From positions 62,001 to 126,000 of the forward strand of contig NZ_FCOU01000001.1 in NCBI RefSeq assembly GCF_900046475.1: a stretch of 64,000 nucleotides of DNA, given 5' to 3'. The notes under the pieces were generated by a model. It made no database searches. It was not told the DNA's origin and saw only the letters and a program-made list of their open reading frames with translations. The position numbers and the translations under genes were made by a program. Positions 1-8,037 of the stretch are shown here, one piece after another; the first letter of the stretch is position 1, and the number at the start of each line of letters is the position of its first letter. Origin of the DNA: Collinsella ihumii. GTDB lineage: Bacteria > Actinomycetota > Coriobacteriia > Coriobacteriales > Coriobacteriaceae.

Positions 1-89
1 GATCCGGCGACGACCAAAAACGTGGGCGTATGGGTGAGCGCGCGCACGCGCTCGTCCTGCTCACGCTGGATAAGCTCGTTCAGCGCCAT
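1..89 (-). CDS. rnfE: RnfE, electron transport complex subunit E (N-terminal fragment)
   Basis: Only the first 29 codons lie in the window; the gene runs off the left edge. The visible peptide starts MALNELIQREQDER and ends entering a hydrophobic stretch (TPTFLVVAG), as expected for the first membrane segment of RnfE. The assignment rests mainly on position: it starts 1 base after the rnfG stop in a C-D-G order that normally continues E-A-B. RnfE is an integral membrane subunit of the ion-pumping ferredoxin:NAD+ oxidoreductase. Confidence 0.7.
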   Translation of the reverse strand, partial: MALNELIQREQDERVRALTHTPTFLVVAG

Positions 90-90
90 G

Positions 91-678
91 TTAGTTACCC
101 CCCAACTGCGCATAGGCCTCGAACGCGATGTTCAAGCAGCCGATCACCGCGTTGCTCGTGAACGTCGCGCCCGAGACGCCGTCGACGTGCGTCTCGCCGC
201 TGCCGGCCTCCTCGACCGTCAGCGTGCCCGTCGCGGGAAGCTCGGCAAACGTGCCGAAGTAGTCCTCGGTCAGGGCGTTCGTGCCGATACCGTCGGTCTC
301 GTCCTCGGCGACGATCTGGATGCCGGCGACCGTGCCGTCGGTGCCGATGCCGACCATGAGCTCGACGTCGCCGTGGTAGCCCGTAGCCGAGCAGTCGAAG
401 ACCCACGCGCCGTCGTTGGTCTGGTACACGGAGTTCAGGCCCTCGATCGCAGGAGCGCTGACCTGCTCGAACGAGGTCGCATCGGGGAACAGCAGCGCGC
501 GCTGGGCGCCGCCCTTGGACTCGTCGAGGCGCGCGTCGGCCTCGGCGAAGGCGTCGTGGCCGGCGAAGTTGACGCCCGCGGTGATGCCGCCGCAGACGAC
601 AACGACCAGCACGATCGCGACCAGCGAATACCAGGCGCCTTCCTTATGGCGCGCCAGCCAGGAATTAGATGAGGGCAT
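91..678 (-). CDS. rnfG: RnfG, FMN-binding subunit of the Rnf complex
   Basis: A 195-residue protein with one N-terminal membrane anchor (residues about 14-34) and an outer FMN-binding domain. The C-terminal DGVSGATFTSNAV stretch contains the SGAT motif whose threonine carries covalently bound FMN in RnfG/NqrC proteins. I chose the ATG at 678 because GGAGG lies 8 bases upstream; a GTG at 687 would sit on top of that site. The gene overlaps the end of rnfD by 14 bases, so the two are probably translationally coupled. It is part of the rnfCDGE operon. Confidence 0.92.
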   Translation of the reverse strand: MPSSNSWLARHKEGAWYSLVAIVLVVVVCGGITAGVNFAGHDAFAEADARLDESKGGAQRALLFPDATSFEQVSAPAIEGLNSVYQTNDGAWVFDCSATGYHGDVELMVGIGTDGTVAGIQIVAEDETDGIGTNALTEDYFGTFAELPATGTLTVEEAGSGETHVDGVSGATFTSNAVIGCLNIAFEAYAQLGGN

Positions 679-1597
679 TCTTGACACCTCCAGCCGGAAG
701 CGGACGCGTGATGCGGTCGATCAGCGGCACGAACATGTTCATGAACAGGATGGAGAACGCCACGCCCTCGGGAGAGGACGCGAAGAAGCGGATGAGCCCC
801 GTGATGATGCCGCAGCACAGGCCGAATATGATCTTGCCCACCGGGTTCATCGGCGTGGTCGTGTAGTCGGTCGCCATGAAGAAGGCGCCCATGGCAAGAC
901 CGCCGGACAGCAGCTGGTAGACGACATCCTGACCCGCAAAGGCCGAGATGAGCGCCACGGCGCCGATGAACGGCAGCGTCGCCCAGGCGTCGACCACGCG
1001 CACGGCGAGCAGGAAGATGTAGCCGATCAGAAGCGTAATGATGCAGGTCTCGCCCAGTGCGCCGGCATGGTTGCCGAGCAGCAGGTCGAGGTAGCTGTAG
1101 GGCATATCGCCCGCACTCGCCATGGCGAGCGGGGTGGCGCCAGTGATGGCGTCGAGCGGCTTGCCCGCCACGTCGGGATAGGCCGAAAGCGCGCTCGGCA
1201 GCGCGACCATGATGAACACGCGCGCGGCGACCGCCGGGTTGAAGATGTTGCAGCCGATGCCGCCGAACAGCATCTTCACCACGACGATGGCGAACGCGGT
1301 GCCGAGCACGGCGACCCAAAACGGGCAGTTCGCCGGCAGCGTGAAGGCGAACAGCATGGCGGTGACCACGCAGGACATATCGCCCGCCGTGGACTCGCGG
1401 TGCATGGCGATGCAGCACAGGTGCTCGCTCACGAGCGCCGTCGAGATGCAGACGAGCACCAGAAGCGGCGCGGCGAGACCATAGAGCACGGTCGCCGCGA
1501 TGAGCGTGGGCACGAGCGCCAGGCAGACGGCGCCCATGATCTTGGTGGTGGAAGCGTTACCGTGGAAATGCGGAGATGCCTCGTTGATGAGATTCAT
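665..1597 (-). CDS. rnfD: RnfD, membrane subunit of the Rnf complex
   Basis: A 310-residue polytopic protein beginning MNLINEASPHFHG, the usual RnfD/NqrB start. It contains the conserved SGATPLAMAS-like motif (here DAITGATPLA, near residue 150), where FMN is covalently attached to threonine in this family. Longer readings of the frame add non-conserved sequence. It follows rnfC by 11 bases and overlaps rnfG. It acts in the cytoplasmic membrane and couples ferredoxin oxidation to ion translocation. Confidence 0.93.
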   Translation of the reverse strand: MNLINEASPHFHGNASTTKIMGAVCLALVPTLIAATVLYGLAAPLLVLVCISTALVSEHLCCIAMHRESTAGDMSCVVTAMLFAFTLPANCPFWVAVLGTAFAIVVVKMLFGGIGCNIFNPAVAARVFIMVALPSALSAYPDVAGKPLDAITGATPLAMASAGDMPYSYLDLLLGNHAGALGETCIITLLIGYIFLLAVRVVDAWATLPFIGAVALISAFAGQDVVYQLLSGGLAMGAFFMATDYTTTPMNPVGKIIFGLCCGIITGLIRFFASSPEGVAFSILFMNMFVPLIDRITRPLPAGGVKNALI

Positions 1598-1608
1598 GAT
1601 GCTTAAGC

Positions 1609-2946
1609 TCACGCCCCCTTCGCAGGCTGGGTGAGGCGCGCGACCTCGCTCCGATAGAAACCCTTGCCCTCGCGGATCGACGCGGTGATGCGGCGATGGG
1701 CCGGGCAGGTGTAGGCGCAGCTGCCGCACTCCATGCAGTTCATGATGCCGAGCTCATCGAGCGCAACGACATCATGGCTGCGCGAGGCGGAATCGAGCGC
1801 GTACGGCATGAGCCCGAGCGGGCACACGCGCACGCAGCGCCCGCAGCGGATGCACGGCGTCTCGTCGGGCAGGACGGCCTGGTCGTCCAGGCACAGGATG
1901 GCGTTGTTGGCCTTGATGATGGGGCAGTCGATGCTCGTGAGCGTGCGTCCCATCATGGGACCGCCCATGATGATCTTACGCGGCTCCTTGGTAAGCCCGC
2001 CCGTCGCCTCGATGATGTCGCGCACGCTCATGCCGATCGGCACGCGGTAGTTGCCCGGGTTGGCGACGCAATCGCCCGCGAGCGTGAGCGTCTTGGTCAC
2101 GAGCGGCATGCCGTAGCGGAAATACTGCTCGATGCGCGACGCGGTGGTGACGTTGATCACGAGACAGCCGACATCGACCGGCAGGCCGCCTGCGGGCACG
2201 TCGCGGCCGGTCGTGGCGCTGATGAGCACCTTCTCGCCGCCCGCGGGGTACTTGGTGGGAATGGCCATGACGTCGATGAGGTCGCTCCAGCCCTTTGCCG
2301 CCACCGTCTCGGTGAGCCTGGCTATGGCCTCGGGCTTGTTGTCCTCGATGCCGATGACCGCGGCGGGGATCTCGAGCGCGGTCGCGATGCGGTGGACGCC
2401 GTCGACGACGCGCTCGGCGTGCTCCATCATCTGGCGGTAGTCGCTCGTGATGAACGGCTCGCACTCCATGCCGTTGATGATGAGGAACTCGAACTTCTTC
2501 CCCTCGGGCGCGCGCATCTTGAACCACGTGGGAAAGGCGGCTCCGCCCAGGCCCACCGCGCCCGACGCGCGCACGCAATCGAGGAACTCCTCCTTGGTGC
2601 TGTAGCTCGGCTGCGCGAGCGCGGGATCGTTTTCCATCTTGCCGTCGGACTCGATGGCGACGACCGGCGCCGTGGCCCCGGTCGGCAGCTGCTCGGTGTC
2701 GGTGGAGACCACCGTGCCCGAGACGCTCGCGTGGACGGGTGCGTACAGGCCCGACCCGTCACCGATCAGCGTGCCCACATACACATGGTCGCCCGGCTTC
2801 ACGCACGGCGTGCACGGGCCTCCGATATGCATGTTGAGCGGGATGCGCACCCGTTCGGGCGGCGTCACGGACGTGCAGGCGTATTCCCGCACATCCTTGC
2901 ACTGGGGCGGATGGACTCCTCCCCGTGTCTTGTGCAGAGAGAACAT
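1609..2946 (-). CDS. rnfC: RnfC, NADH-binding iron-sulfur subunit of the Rnf complex
   Basis: A 445-residue cytoplasmic subunit and the first gene of the operon. The N-terminal part has the RnfC signature GGVHPPQCK and HIGGPCTPCVKPGDHV. The middle part holds the flavin/NADH site region (GLGGAAFPTWFKM, NGMECEPFITSDYR). The C-terminal part has two 4Fe-4S binding motifs, CIRCGRCVRVCP and CMECGSCAYTCP. A strong ribosome binding site (AAGGGGGAG) precedes the ATG. A 22-base perfect palindrome lies 29 bases upstream and may control the operon. Confidence 0.95.
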   Translation of the reverse strand: MFSLHKTRGGVHPPQCKDVREYACTSVTPPERVRIPLNMHIGGPCTPCVKPGDHVYVGTLIGDGSGLYAPVHASVSGTVVSTDTEQLPTGATAPVVAIESDGKMENDPALAQPSYSTKEEFLDCVRASGAVGLGGAAFPTWFKMRAPEGKKFEFLIINGMECEPFITSDYRQMMEHAERVVDGVHRIATALEIPAAVIGIEDNKPEAIARLTETVAAKGWSDLIDVMAIPTKYPAGGEKVLISATTGRDVPAGGLPVDVGCLVINVTTASRIEQYFRYGMPLVTKTLTLAGDCVANPGNYRVPIGMSVRDIIEATGGLTKEPRKIIMGGPMMGRTLTSIDCPIIKANNAILCLDDQAVLPDETPCIRCGRCVRVCPLGLMPYALDSASRSHDVVALDELGIMNCMECGSCAYTCPAHRRITASIREGKGFYRSEVARLTQPAKGA

Positions 2947-2974
2947 GTTCTCCCCCTTCTGACCTCTCTCCCCC

Positions 2975-2996
2975 TTTATTCTGCAATCAGAATAAA
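2975..2996. promoter_or_regulatory. Perfect palindrome upstream of rnfC, candidate operator
   Basis: TTTATTCTG, four bases, then CAGAATAAA: a perfect inverted repeat in the rnf leader, 29 bases before the rnfC start. It is AT-rich against a GC-rich background and has no adjacent U tract on the rnf strand, so it looks more like a protein-binding site than a terminator. The regulator is unknown. Confidence 0.45.
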
Positions 2997-3080
2997 CACA
3001 TCCTGATTACACGATATCGCCACAAGTTTAGCGATTTGTGTTAGCGAATACCAGAACCGAACTGCTTTTTGCATACGGAC

Positions 3081-3118
3081 AGGGCCCGCCCGACGTGGAG
3101 GTCGTCGGTGCGGGCCCT
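3081..3118 (-). terminator. Strong hairpin after the dCMP deaminase gene
   Basis: AGGGCCCGCCCGACG pairs with CGTCGGTGCGGGCCCT around a 7-base loop. It lies between the deaminase gene and the rnf promoter, where transcription should end. No clear U tract follows, so termination is probable but not certain. Confidence 0.5.
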
Positions 3119-3151
3119 GCCCCATAACTATGCTGAGCTGGGAGAATGGCG

Positions 3152-3622
3152 CTATTCGTCGACCGTTACCTGCCGATAGGTGATGCCGCACCGGTCGAAG
3201 ATGCTGCGCGCGATCAGATTGTCCTCAGTGCCATCGTACTTGTTCGAGAGGTAGACCACCTCTCCGATGCCGGCCTGCACGAGCGTCTTGGCGCACTCGC
3301 GGCACGGGAACAGCGTCACGTAGACGGTGGCGCCGCCCATGTCCTTGAGGGAGCCGCGGTAGTTCAGGATGGCGTTGGCCTCGGCGTGGATCACATAGCT
3401 GTGCTTGTCGAGCAACGGGTCCTCGGCGGTATCCCAAGGAAACTCGTCATCGTTCAGCGTCGACGGCGTTCCGTTGTAGCCGACCGACAGGATGCGATGG
3501 TTGGTGTCGGCGATGCAGGCACCCACCTGCGTGTTCGGATCCTTGCTGCGCATGCTCGCCGCCATGGCGACCCGCATGAAGAATTCGTCCCAGCTGATAA
3601 CATCGGTGCGTTTACCGGGCAT
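3152..3622 (-). CDS. dCMP deaminase family protein (ComEB-like)
   Basis: A 156-residue zinc-dependent deaminase. The zinc site is visible as HAEANAIL (histidine ligand plus catalytic glutamate) and PCRECAK (two cysteine ligands). The N-terminal SKDPNTQVGACI is typical of dCMP deaminases, which turn dCMP into dUMP for dTMP synthesis. Length fits the family. GAGGAG precedes the ATG by 9 bases. It stands as a single-gene unit between hairpins. Confidence 0.9.
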   Translation of the reverse strand: MPGKRTDVISWDEFFMRVAMAASMRSKDPNTQVGACIADTNHRILSVGYNGTPSTLNDDEFPWDTAEDPLLDKHSYVIHAEANAILNYRGSLKDMGGATVYVTLFPCRECAKTLVQAGIGEVVYLSNKYDGTEDNLIARSIFDRCGITYRQVTVDE

Positions 3623-3687
3623 GGGTGCGCTCCTCTCAAACGATCTTATCGCCCCATTCTATCCCGCCGACGGGGACGGGTACAGAC

Positions 3688-3721
3688 GGCGGGAGCCGGG
3701 ACGGCTGCCCCGGCTCCCGCC
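3688..3721. repeat. GC-rich intergenic hairpin
   Basis: GCGGGAGCCGGG and CCCGGCTCCCGC form a 12-base-pair stem between htrA and the deaminase gene. The preceding bases GACGGGGACGGGTAC resemble the core of the dispersed GGGGACGG repeats elsewhere in the window. Confidence 0.5.
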
Positions 3722-3746
3722 GCGTTCGCGCGCCTTTGCGCCGAAT

Positions 3747-3775
3747 CGAGAAAAAGGGCGACCCGAAGGCCGCCC
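3747..3775 (-). terminator. Intrinsic terminator of htrA
   Basis: On the minus strand GGGGCGGCC and GGTCGCCC pair and are followed by TTTTTCTCG. It begins about 15 bases after the htrA stop codon. Confidence 0.75.
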
Positions 3776-3790
3776 CGTCGTTGTCGCCTG

Positions 3791-5215
3791 TTAGCGCCCG
3801 CCCTGGCCGAGCAGCTCGTTCAGCAGCTCGCGCAGCTGCTCCTCGCTCATGGAGTTGGAGCCCTGGCCGTTCTGATCGGTCGAGCTGTCCTGCTGCTCCT
3901 GCAGGGCCTCGTCGGAGCCGAGCGTGACCTCGATATCCATCTGCTCGCTGCCGCGCATGACGGTGAGCGTCACCTTCTCGCCCACGTCGTAGCCGCGCAG
4001 GGCGATGATCAGGCCGTCTGCGGAGGTGATCTCGTCGCCGTTCGCCGCGATCACGATATCGCCCGCCTGCATGCCGGCCTCGGCGGCGGGACCGCCCTCG
4101 GTCACCTCGTTGATGTAGGCGCCGTAGTCGACCGAGAGGTTGTTCTGACGCGCGTTGAGCGCGTTCACGGTGGTCAGCGAGACGCCCAGATACGAATGGA
4201 CCGGCGTCTGACCAGCGATGATCTGGTCGGCGATGTTCTTAGCATAGTTCACCGGGATCGCGAAGCCCACGCCCGAGCTCGAGCCCGAGTAGCTCTCGAT
4301 GATGGAGTTGATGCCCACGAGCTCACCGTTGTCGTTGACGAGCGCGCCGCCGGAGTTACCGGGGTTGATGGCGGCGTCGGTCTGGATCATGTTGGCGTAG
4401 ATGGTCGTGCCGGTCGTCGACTGCATGGCGGTCGAGCGGTACAGCGCGCTCACGATGCCGGTCGACACGGACTGCTCGTTGCCGAACGGGCTGCCGATGG
4501 CCATGACCCACGAGCCGACCGTCAGCTCGTCGGAATCGCCGATCTCGATCGGCGTCAGGGCGTTCGGGTCGGCGTTCACCAGACGGATGACCGCAAGGTC
4601 GCTCGACTCGTCGGAGCCGACGATCTCCGCCTCGTAGCTCGAGCCGTCATTCAGCGTGACCACGATGCTCGTCGCGTTCTGGACCACGTGGTAGTTCGTC
4701 AGGATGTTGCCGTCGGAGTCGAGGACCACGCCCGAACCGATGCTGCCGCTGCTCGACGAGCCGCCGCTCATCATGCTGGAGGTGTCCTGCACCTCGGTCT
4801 CGATGGAGACCACCGAGGGCAGGGCCTTGGCCGACACGGCCTCGGCGAGCGTGGTGTCCTCAGCGTCGATCTGGATCGTCTGGGTGCCGGCGGGCGTGTT
4901 GGCGCTCACGCTGCCGCCGTCGCGGTTGATGTCGAGCGCACCGGTCATGACCAGCGCGATGACCAGCACGGCGCCCACCGCCAGGCCGCCGAGCGCGCTC
5001 AGGAACACGGGAAGCCGCTTGGTGCGGGTCTTCACCACGGTGCGGCTGATCTTCTCGGTCGACGGCTCCTGCGCGGCATGGGCGCCGGCGTTCGGCATCG
5101 CGGTCGTCTGCGACACCTCATCCGGCTTGACCGGGGTCGGCTCCACTTGGACGCGCGGAGCGCCCGTGCTCTCGTTCAACCCATCAGGGCGCTGCGGGGT
5201 GTTCTCACTCATCAT
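3791..5215 (-). CDS. htrA: HtrA/DegP-type serine protease with PDZ domain
   Basis: A 474-residue membrane-anchored protease. A polar cytoplasmic N-terminus of about 65 residues is followed by one membrane segment (LGGLAVGAVLVIALVM), a trypsin-like domain and a C-terminal PDZ domain. The catalytic triad is visible: His in TNYHVV, Asp in SSDLAVIRL, Ser in NPGNSGGAL. The protein should act outside the membrane on misfolded proteins. Two adjacent ATG codons (5215, 5212) follow AAAGGAA; either could be used. The frame continues upstream without family similarity. It sits alone between terminators. Confidence 0.93.
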   Translation of the reverse strand: MMSENTPQRPDGLNESTGAPRVQVEPTPVKPDEVSQTTAMPNAGAHAAQEPSTEKISRTVVKTRTKRLPVFLSALGGLAVGAVLVIALVMTGALDINRDGGSVSANTPAGTQTIQIDAEDTTLAEAVSAKALPSVVSIETEVQDTSSMMSGGSSSSGSIGSGVVLDSDGNILTNYHVVQNATSIVVTLNDGSSYEAEIVGSDESSDLAVIRLVNADPNALTPIEIGDSDELTVGSWVMAIGSPFGNEQSVSTGIVSALYRSTAMQSTTGTTIYANMIQTDAAINPGNSGGALVNDNGELVGINSIIESYSGSSSGVGFAIPVNYAKNIADQIIAGQTPVHSYLGVSLTTVNALNARQNNLSVDYGAYINEVTEGGPAAEAGMQAGDIVIAANGDEITSADGLIIALRGYDVGEKVTLTVMRGSEQMDIEVTLGSDEALQEQQDSSTDQNGQGSNSMSEEQLRELLNELLGQGGR

Positions 5216-5411
5216 GGTTCCTTTCAATTGCCCAGCAAAGGATTTGTTGTCTGAACACGTTGTACCCCATGCGGCGTTCGAGGTACACAGGCTTTTGATC
5301 ACGTTAAGGGATTTGTAAGAGAGATGGGCAGATGATGGTGCGGAAAAGACCGGGGCCCGGCGCGCATGCCCGCCACGTGCGAGACGAGCGCGCCGGAAGC
5401 CCCCATGCGCA

Positions 5412-5447
5412 AGAAAAAGCGGGGCGGGCCGTGCCGCCCCACCCCGC
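5412..5447 (-). terminator. Intrinsic terminator of the GlnR-like regulator gene
   Basis: On the minus strand GCGGGGTGGGGC and GCCCGCCCCGC form a stem followed by TTTTTCTTG, 20 bases after the regulator's stop codon. Confidence 0.75.
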
Positions 5448-5467
5448 AAGCGCATCTTTGATTGACC

Positions 5468-6130
5468 CTACCCCTTGAACAGGTAGCCCACGCCGCGCAC
5501 CGTCGTGATGTGCGCCGCGATCTGCGGGCCGACCTTGGAGCGGATGCGCCTGATGTGCACGTCGACCGTGCGCGTGCCGCCGCAGTACTCGAAGCCCCAC
5601 ACGCGGTGCAGCAGCACCTCGCGGCTGTAGGCGCGGTTGGGGTGCATGGCCAAAAACGACAGCAGCGAGTATTCCATCAGCGTCAGGTCAACCGGCTTGT
5701 CGTCCAGGTACACCTGGTACGTGGCGAGGTTGATGGTCATGTTGTCCACGCGCAACACATCGTCGACGGAGAAGCTCTCCTCCTCCCCCATCAGGCGGCG
5801 CGCACGCACCTCGAGCTCGCCCTCGCTGGCGCCGGAGCAGATGAAGTCGCAGCGCGAGCGGGACGGCAGGTGCAGCCCCGAAAGCCCGTCGTCATCGACC
5901 AGAACGAGCATCGGGATGTTGCCGCGGTCGTCGAGCCACTTGCCGATCTGCTCGATCCGGTCGGCGCGGATGCCGTCGGCGTCAAGGATCAGCAGGTCGA
6001 AATCGCGCGCGGCGGTCGGCGAATCGGGCGTGGCCGCGCTCACGTCAACGCCCAGCGACGTCGTGAGCGTCTGGGCAAACTCGTAATACCGCGTTGTTCG
6101 AGCCATGAACAGGACGTTTTTCTCGGACAT
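5468..6130 (-). CDS. glnR: GlnR-like orphan response regulator (OmpR/PhoB fold)
   Basis: A 220-residue protein with a degenerate receiver domain (about 1-115) and a winged-helix DNA-binding domain (about 120-220). The receiver lacks the usual acidic pair near its N-terminus, so it is unlikely to be controlled by ordinary phosphotransfer. The C-terminal half has WGFEYCGGTRTVDVHIRRIR, very close to actinobacterial GlnR (WGYDYFGGTRTVDVH). No sensor kinase gene is adjacent. The gene lies directly downstream of glnA on the same strand, and a GlnR-type box sits in the glnA promoter. I infer a nitrogen regulator. An unrelated OmpR-type orphan is the alternative. Confidence 0.75.
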   Translation of the reverse strand: MSEKNVLFMARTTRYYEFAQTLTTSLGVDVSAATPDSPTAARDFDLLILDADGIRADRIEQIGKWLDDRGNIPMLVLVDDDGLSGLHLPSRSRCDFICSGASEGELEVRARRLMGEEESFSVDDVLRVDNMTINLATYQVYLDDKPVDLTLMEYSLLSFLAMHPNRAYSREVLLHRVWGFEYCGGTRTVDVHIRRIRSKVGPQIAAHITTVRGVGYLFKG

Positions 6131-6275
6131 ACCACCACCCTCTCGCTGGCGTAATCATACCAAGGGACAGCGCGCAGCGCATGCGGGCCGCAACGCCCGG
6201 ATGCGCCGCACCGTGTGCGAACCCTCGCGCCGCGCCGCGTCCGCGACGATGGCGAGAGCCGCGACGACGCCGTCG

Positions 6276-7538
6276 TCAGGAGCTCGCCAGATACTGCTTG
6301 AGCTCCCACTCGGTAATGCTCGACGCGTACTTCTCCCACTCCTTGCGCTTCTTCTTGAGGAAGAAGCTGTGGATGTGCTCGCCGAGCGCATCCTTCATGA
6401 GCAGGGAGTTCTCGAAGATGTCGAGCGCCTCCTGGAGGTTTCTCGGCAGCGGGGAGCACCCGAGCTCGCGCAGCTCGAGGTCGGACAGCCCGGCATCGGT
6501 GAGCTCGGTCTCGGCCGGCAGCCTCAAGCCGCGCTTGATGCCGTCGAGACCGGCGGCCAGCGTGACGGCGCAGGCGAGATAGGGGTTGGCCATGGGGTCG
6601 GGGCTGCGCAGCTCGATGCGCGTGGAGAGCTGCTTGCCCGGCTTGTAGATGGGGATGCGGATCATCGCGGCGCGGTTGCGCAGACCCCAGGTCGCGTGCG
6701 TGGGCGTGGGCGAGCTGGACTTGCCCGTCGCCAGGCGCTTGTAGGAGTTGACCGTGGGGTTCGTGATCGCCGAGATCTCGCCGGCATGCATGAGGATGCC
6801 CGCCATGTAGCTCTTGGCGATGGGGGACAGGTGGTAGACGGGGTCGTCCTCGCCGTAGAACACGTTGTTGCCGTCGTAGTCGAACAGCGACTGGTGCAAA
6901 AACATCGCCGACGACGCCTCGTTCGCCATGGGCTTGGGCATGAACGACGCGTGGATGCCCGCCTCGTAGGCCTCCAGCCGGATGATGTGCTTGGCCGTCA
7001 TGATGGCGTCGGACATGGTGAGCGCCTCGGCGTGGCGCAGCGAGATGCCGTGCTGCGAGGGGCCGGAGGAATGGAAGGTGTACTCGACCGGCACGCTCAT
7101 CTTCTCGAGCGTGAGCACGGTGCTGCGGCGCACGTCGCGCGCCGAATCGGAGGGCAGAAGGTCGAAATAGCCCACGTTGTCGAGCGGGGCCACCGTGTGC
7201 TCGTCGGGGAAGTAGTAGTACTCGAGCTCCGCGCCCACGTTCATGATGTAGCCGGCCTCTTCGGCCTTGTAGAACATGCGGCGCAGGCAGTTGCGCGGGT
7301 CGCCGTCAAACGGCTTGCGGTCGGGCGTGCACACGTCGCAGAAGATGCGCGCCACGCCGTCGCTCGACGGACGCCAGGGCAAGACCTGAAACGTCGAGGG
7401 ATCGGGAAACGCCAGCATGTCCGCCTCTTCGGGCGCGGTGAAGCCCTCGATGGCCGAGCCGTCGAACCCGATGCCCTCCTCGAAGGCGACCTCGAGGTCC
7501 TCGGGGCTGATCGCGAAGCTCTTGAGGCGACCGAGCAC
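6276..7538 (-). CDS. glnA: Type I glutamine synthetase, short GlnA2-like form (N-terminus uncertain)
   Basis: Catalyses ATP-dependent formation of glutamine from glutamate and ammonia. Motifs include GIGFDGSAIEGF, GAELEYYYF, NPTVNSYKRL, the RNRAAMIRIP stretch and ELRSPDPMANPYL. The tyrosine adenylylation loop of enterobacterial GlnA is not present, as in GlnA2-type enzymes. The coordinates start at a GTG, but conserved sequence continues upstream in frame (FVLRT, then RFVRLWFVDV), to about position 7600. No ATG, GTG or TTG exists there before an in-frame stop at about 7657-7659. An ATG at 7639 with a good context is one frame off. The real protein should be about 445 residues. Confidence 0.88.
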   Translation of the reverse strand: MLGRLKSFAISPEDLEVAFEEGIGFDGSAIEGFTAPEEADMLAFPDPSTFQVLPWRPSSDGVARIFCDVCTPDRKPFDGDPRNCLRRMFYKAEEAGYIMNVGAELEYYYFPDEHTVAPLDNVGYFDLLPSDSARDVRRSTVLTLEKMSVPVEYTFHSSGPSQHGISLRHAEALTMSDAIMTAKHIIRLEAYEAGIHASFMPKPMANEASSAMFLHQSLFDYDGNNVFYGEDDPVYHLSPIAKSYMAGILMHAGEISAITNPTVNSYKRLATGKSSSPTPTHATWGLRNRAAMIRIPIYKPGKQLSTRIELRSPDPMANPYLACAVTLAAGLDGIKRGLRLPAETELTDAGLSDLELRELGCSPLPRNLQEALDIFENSLLMKDALGEHIHSFFLKKKRKEWEKYASSITEWELKQYLASS

Positions 7539-7696
7539 GTCGACGAACCACAGGCGGACAAAACGAATATCGCGCTCTTCGACCGTGCGGAGGACGAAAT
7601 CGATGTTCTGGCTCTTATCCTTAAGGACAACCCTTCCATGACGCGCGGTGGACTATCGAACCGACTGACTATAGGCGCACATTGTGCCATACCTAT

Positions 7697-7712
7697 GTTT
7701 CGGCTGGGTTAC
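7697..7712 (-). promoter_or_regulatory. Candidate GlnR box upstream of glnA
   Basis: On the minus strand the sequence reads GTAAC, six bases (CCAGCC), then GAAAC. This matches the a-site/b-site pair described for actinobacterial GlnR (GTnAC-N6-GAAAC) at every defined base. It lies about 60 bases upstream of the presumed glnA start; a TATAGT at about 7668-7673 is a possible -10 element. Only one a-b pair is present. Confidence 0.55.
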
Positions 7713-7751
7713 CGCCCCCACAGAAGCCCAGACGATCGCGAGCGCCCCGAA

Positions 7752-7835
7752 TGCAAATCGGGGGACGTACCTTCTGCGTGCACTTTTGCAAATCGGGGGA
7801 CGTACCTTCTGCATGCACTTTTGCAAATATGGGGA
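7752..7835. repeat. Dispersed repeat family A, two and a half tandem units
   Basis: The unit GCAAATCGGGGGACGTACC-TTCTGC(G/A)TGCACTTTT occurs twice in a row (from 7753 and 7788), followed by a shortened third copy GCAAATATGGGGACACC. Other copies are at 7983-8037 with 9487-9535, at 13202-13265 and at 54729-54785. It lies in the 7640-8084 intergenic stretch, which otherwise holds only the glnA promoter. Confidence 0.8.
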
Positions 7836-7982
7836 CACCCCTTCGAGCAAAAAGACATACGTCGGGTTGTTTGGAGGACGCTTCAACCCATACTGCCGCA
7901 TCCTCCGGCTCGGCCCGGCTCGGCGCTTTTTCATGAGCCCCTCTCTCGGTCATCTGTATCCATGATGGTCTAGCAGGGATTT

Positions 7983-8037
7983 TGCAAAAGGACGCCCCTT
8001 CCGTGCGCACATTTGCATGCGGAAGGTACGTCCCCGA
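7983..8037. repeat. Left half of a family A repeat split by an IS element
   Basis: TTGCAAAAGGACGCCCC, then ATTTGCATGCGGAAGGTACG and TCCCCGA, ending at the IS border. The right half continues after the IS at 9487. The last three bases (CGA) are repeated on the other side as the target duplication. Confidence 0.7.

Noticed and set aside
2997-3060. Rex-type redox operator before rnfC
   Set aside because: TTGTG and related bases occur, but no full TTGTTAA-N4-TTAACAA-like palindrome is present.
3146-5254. 702-residue frame on the plus strand
   Set aside because: Antisense to the deaminase and htrA; low-complexity composition and no domain.
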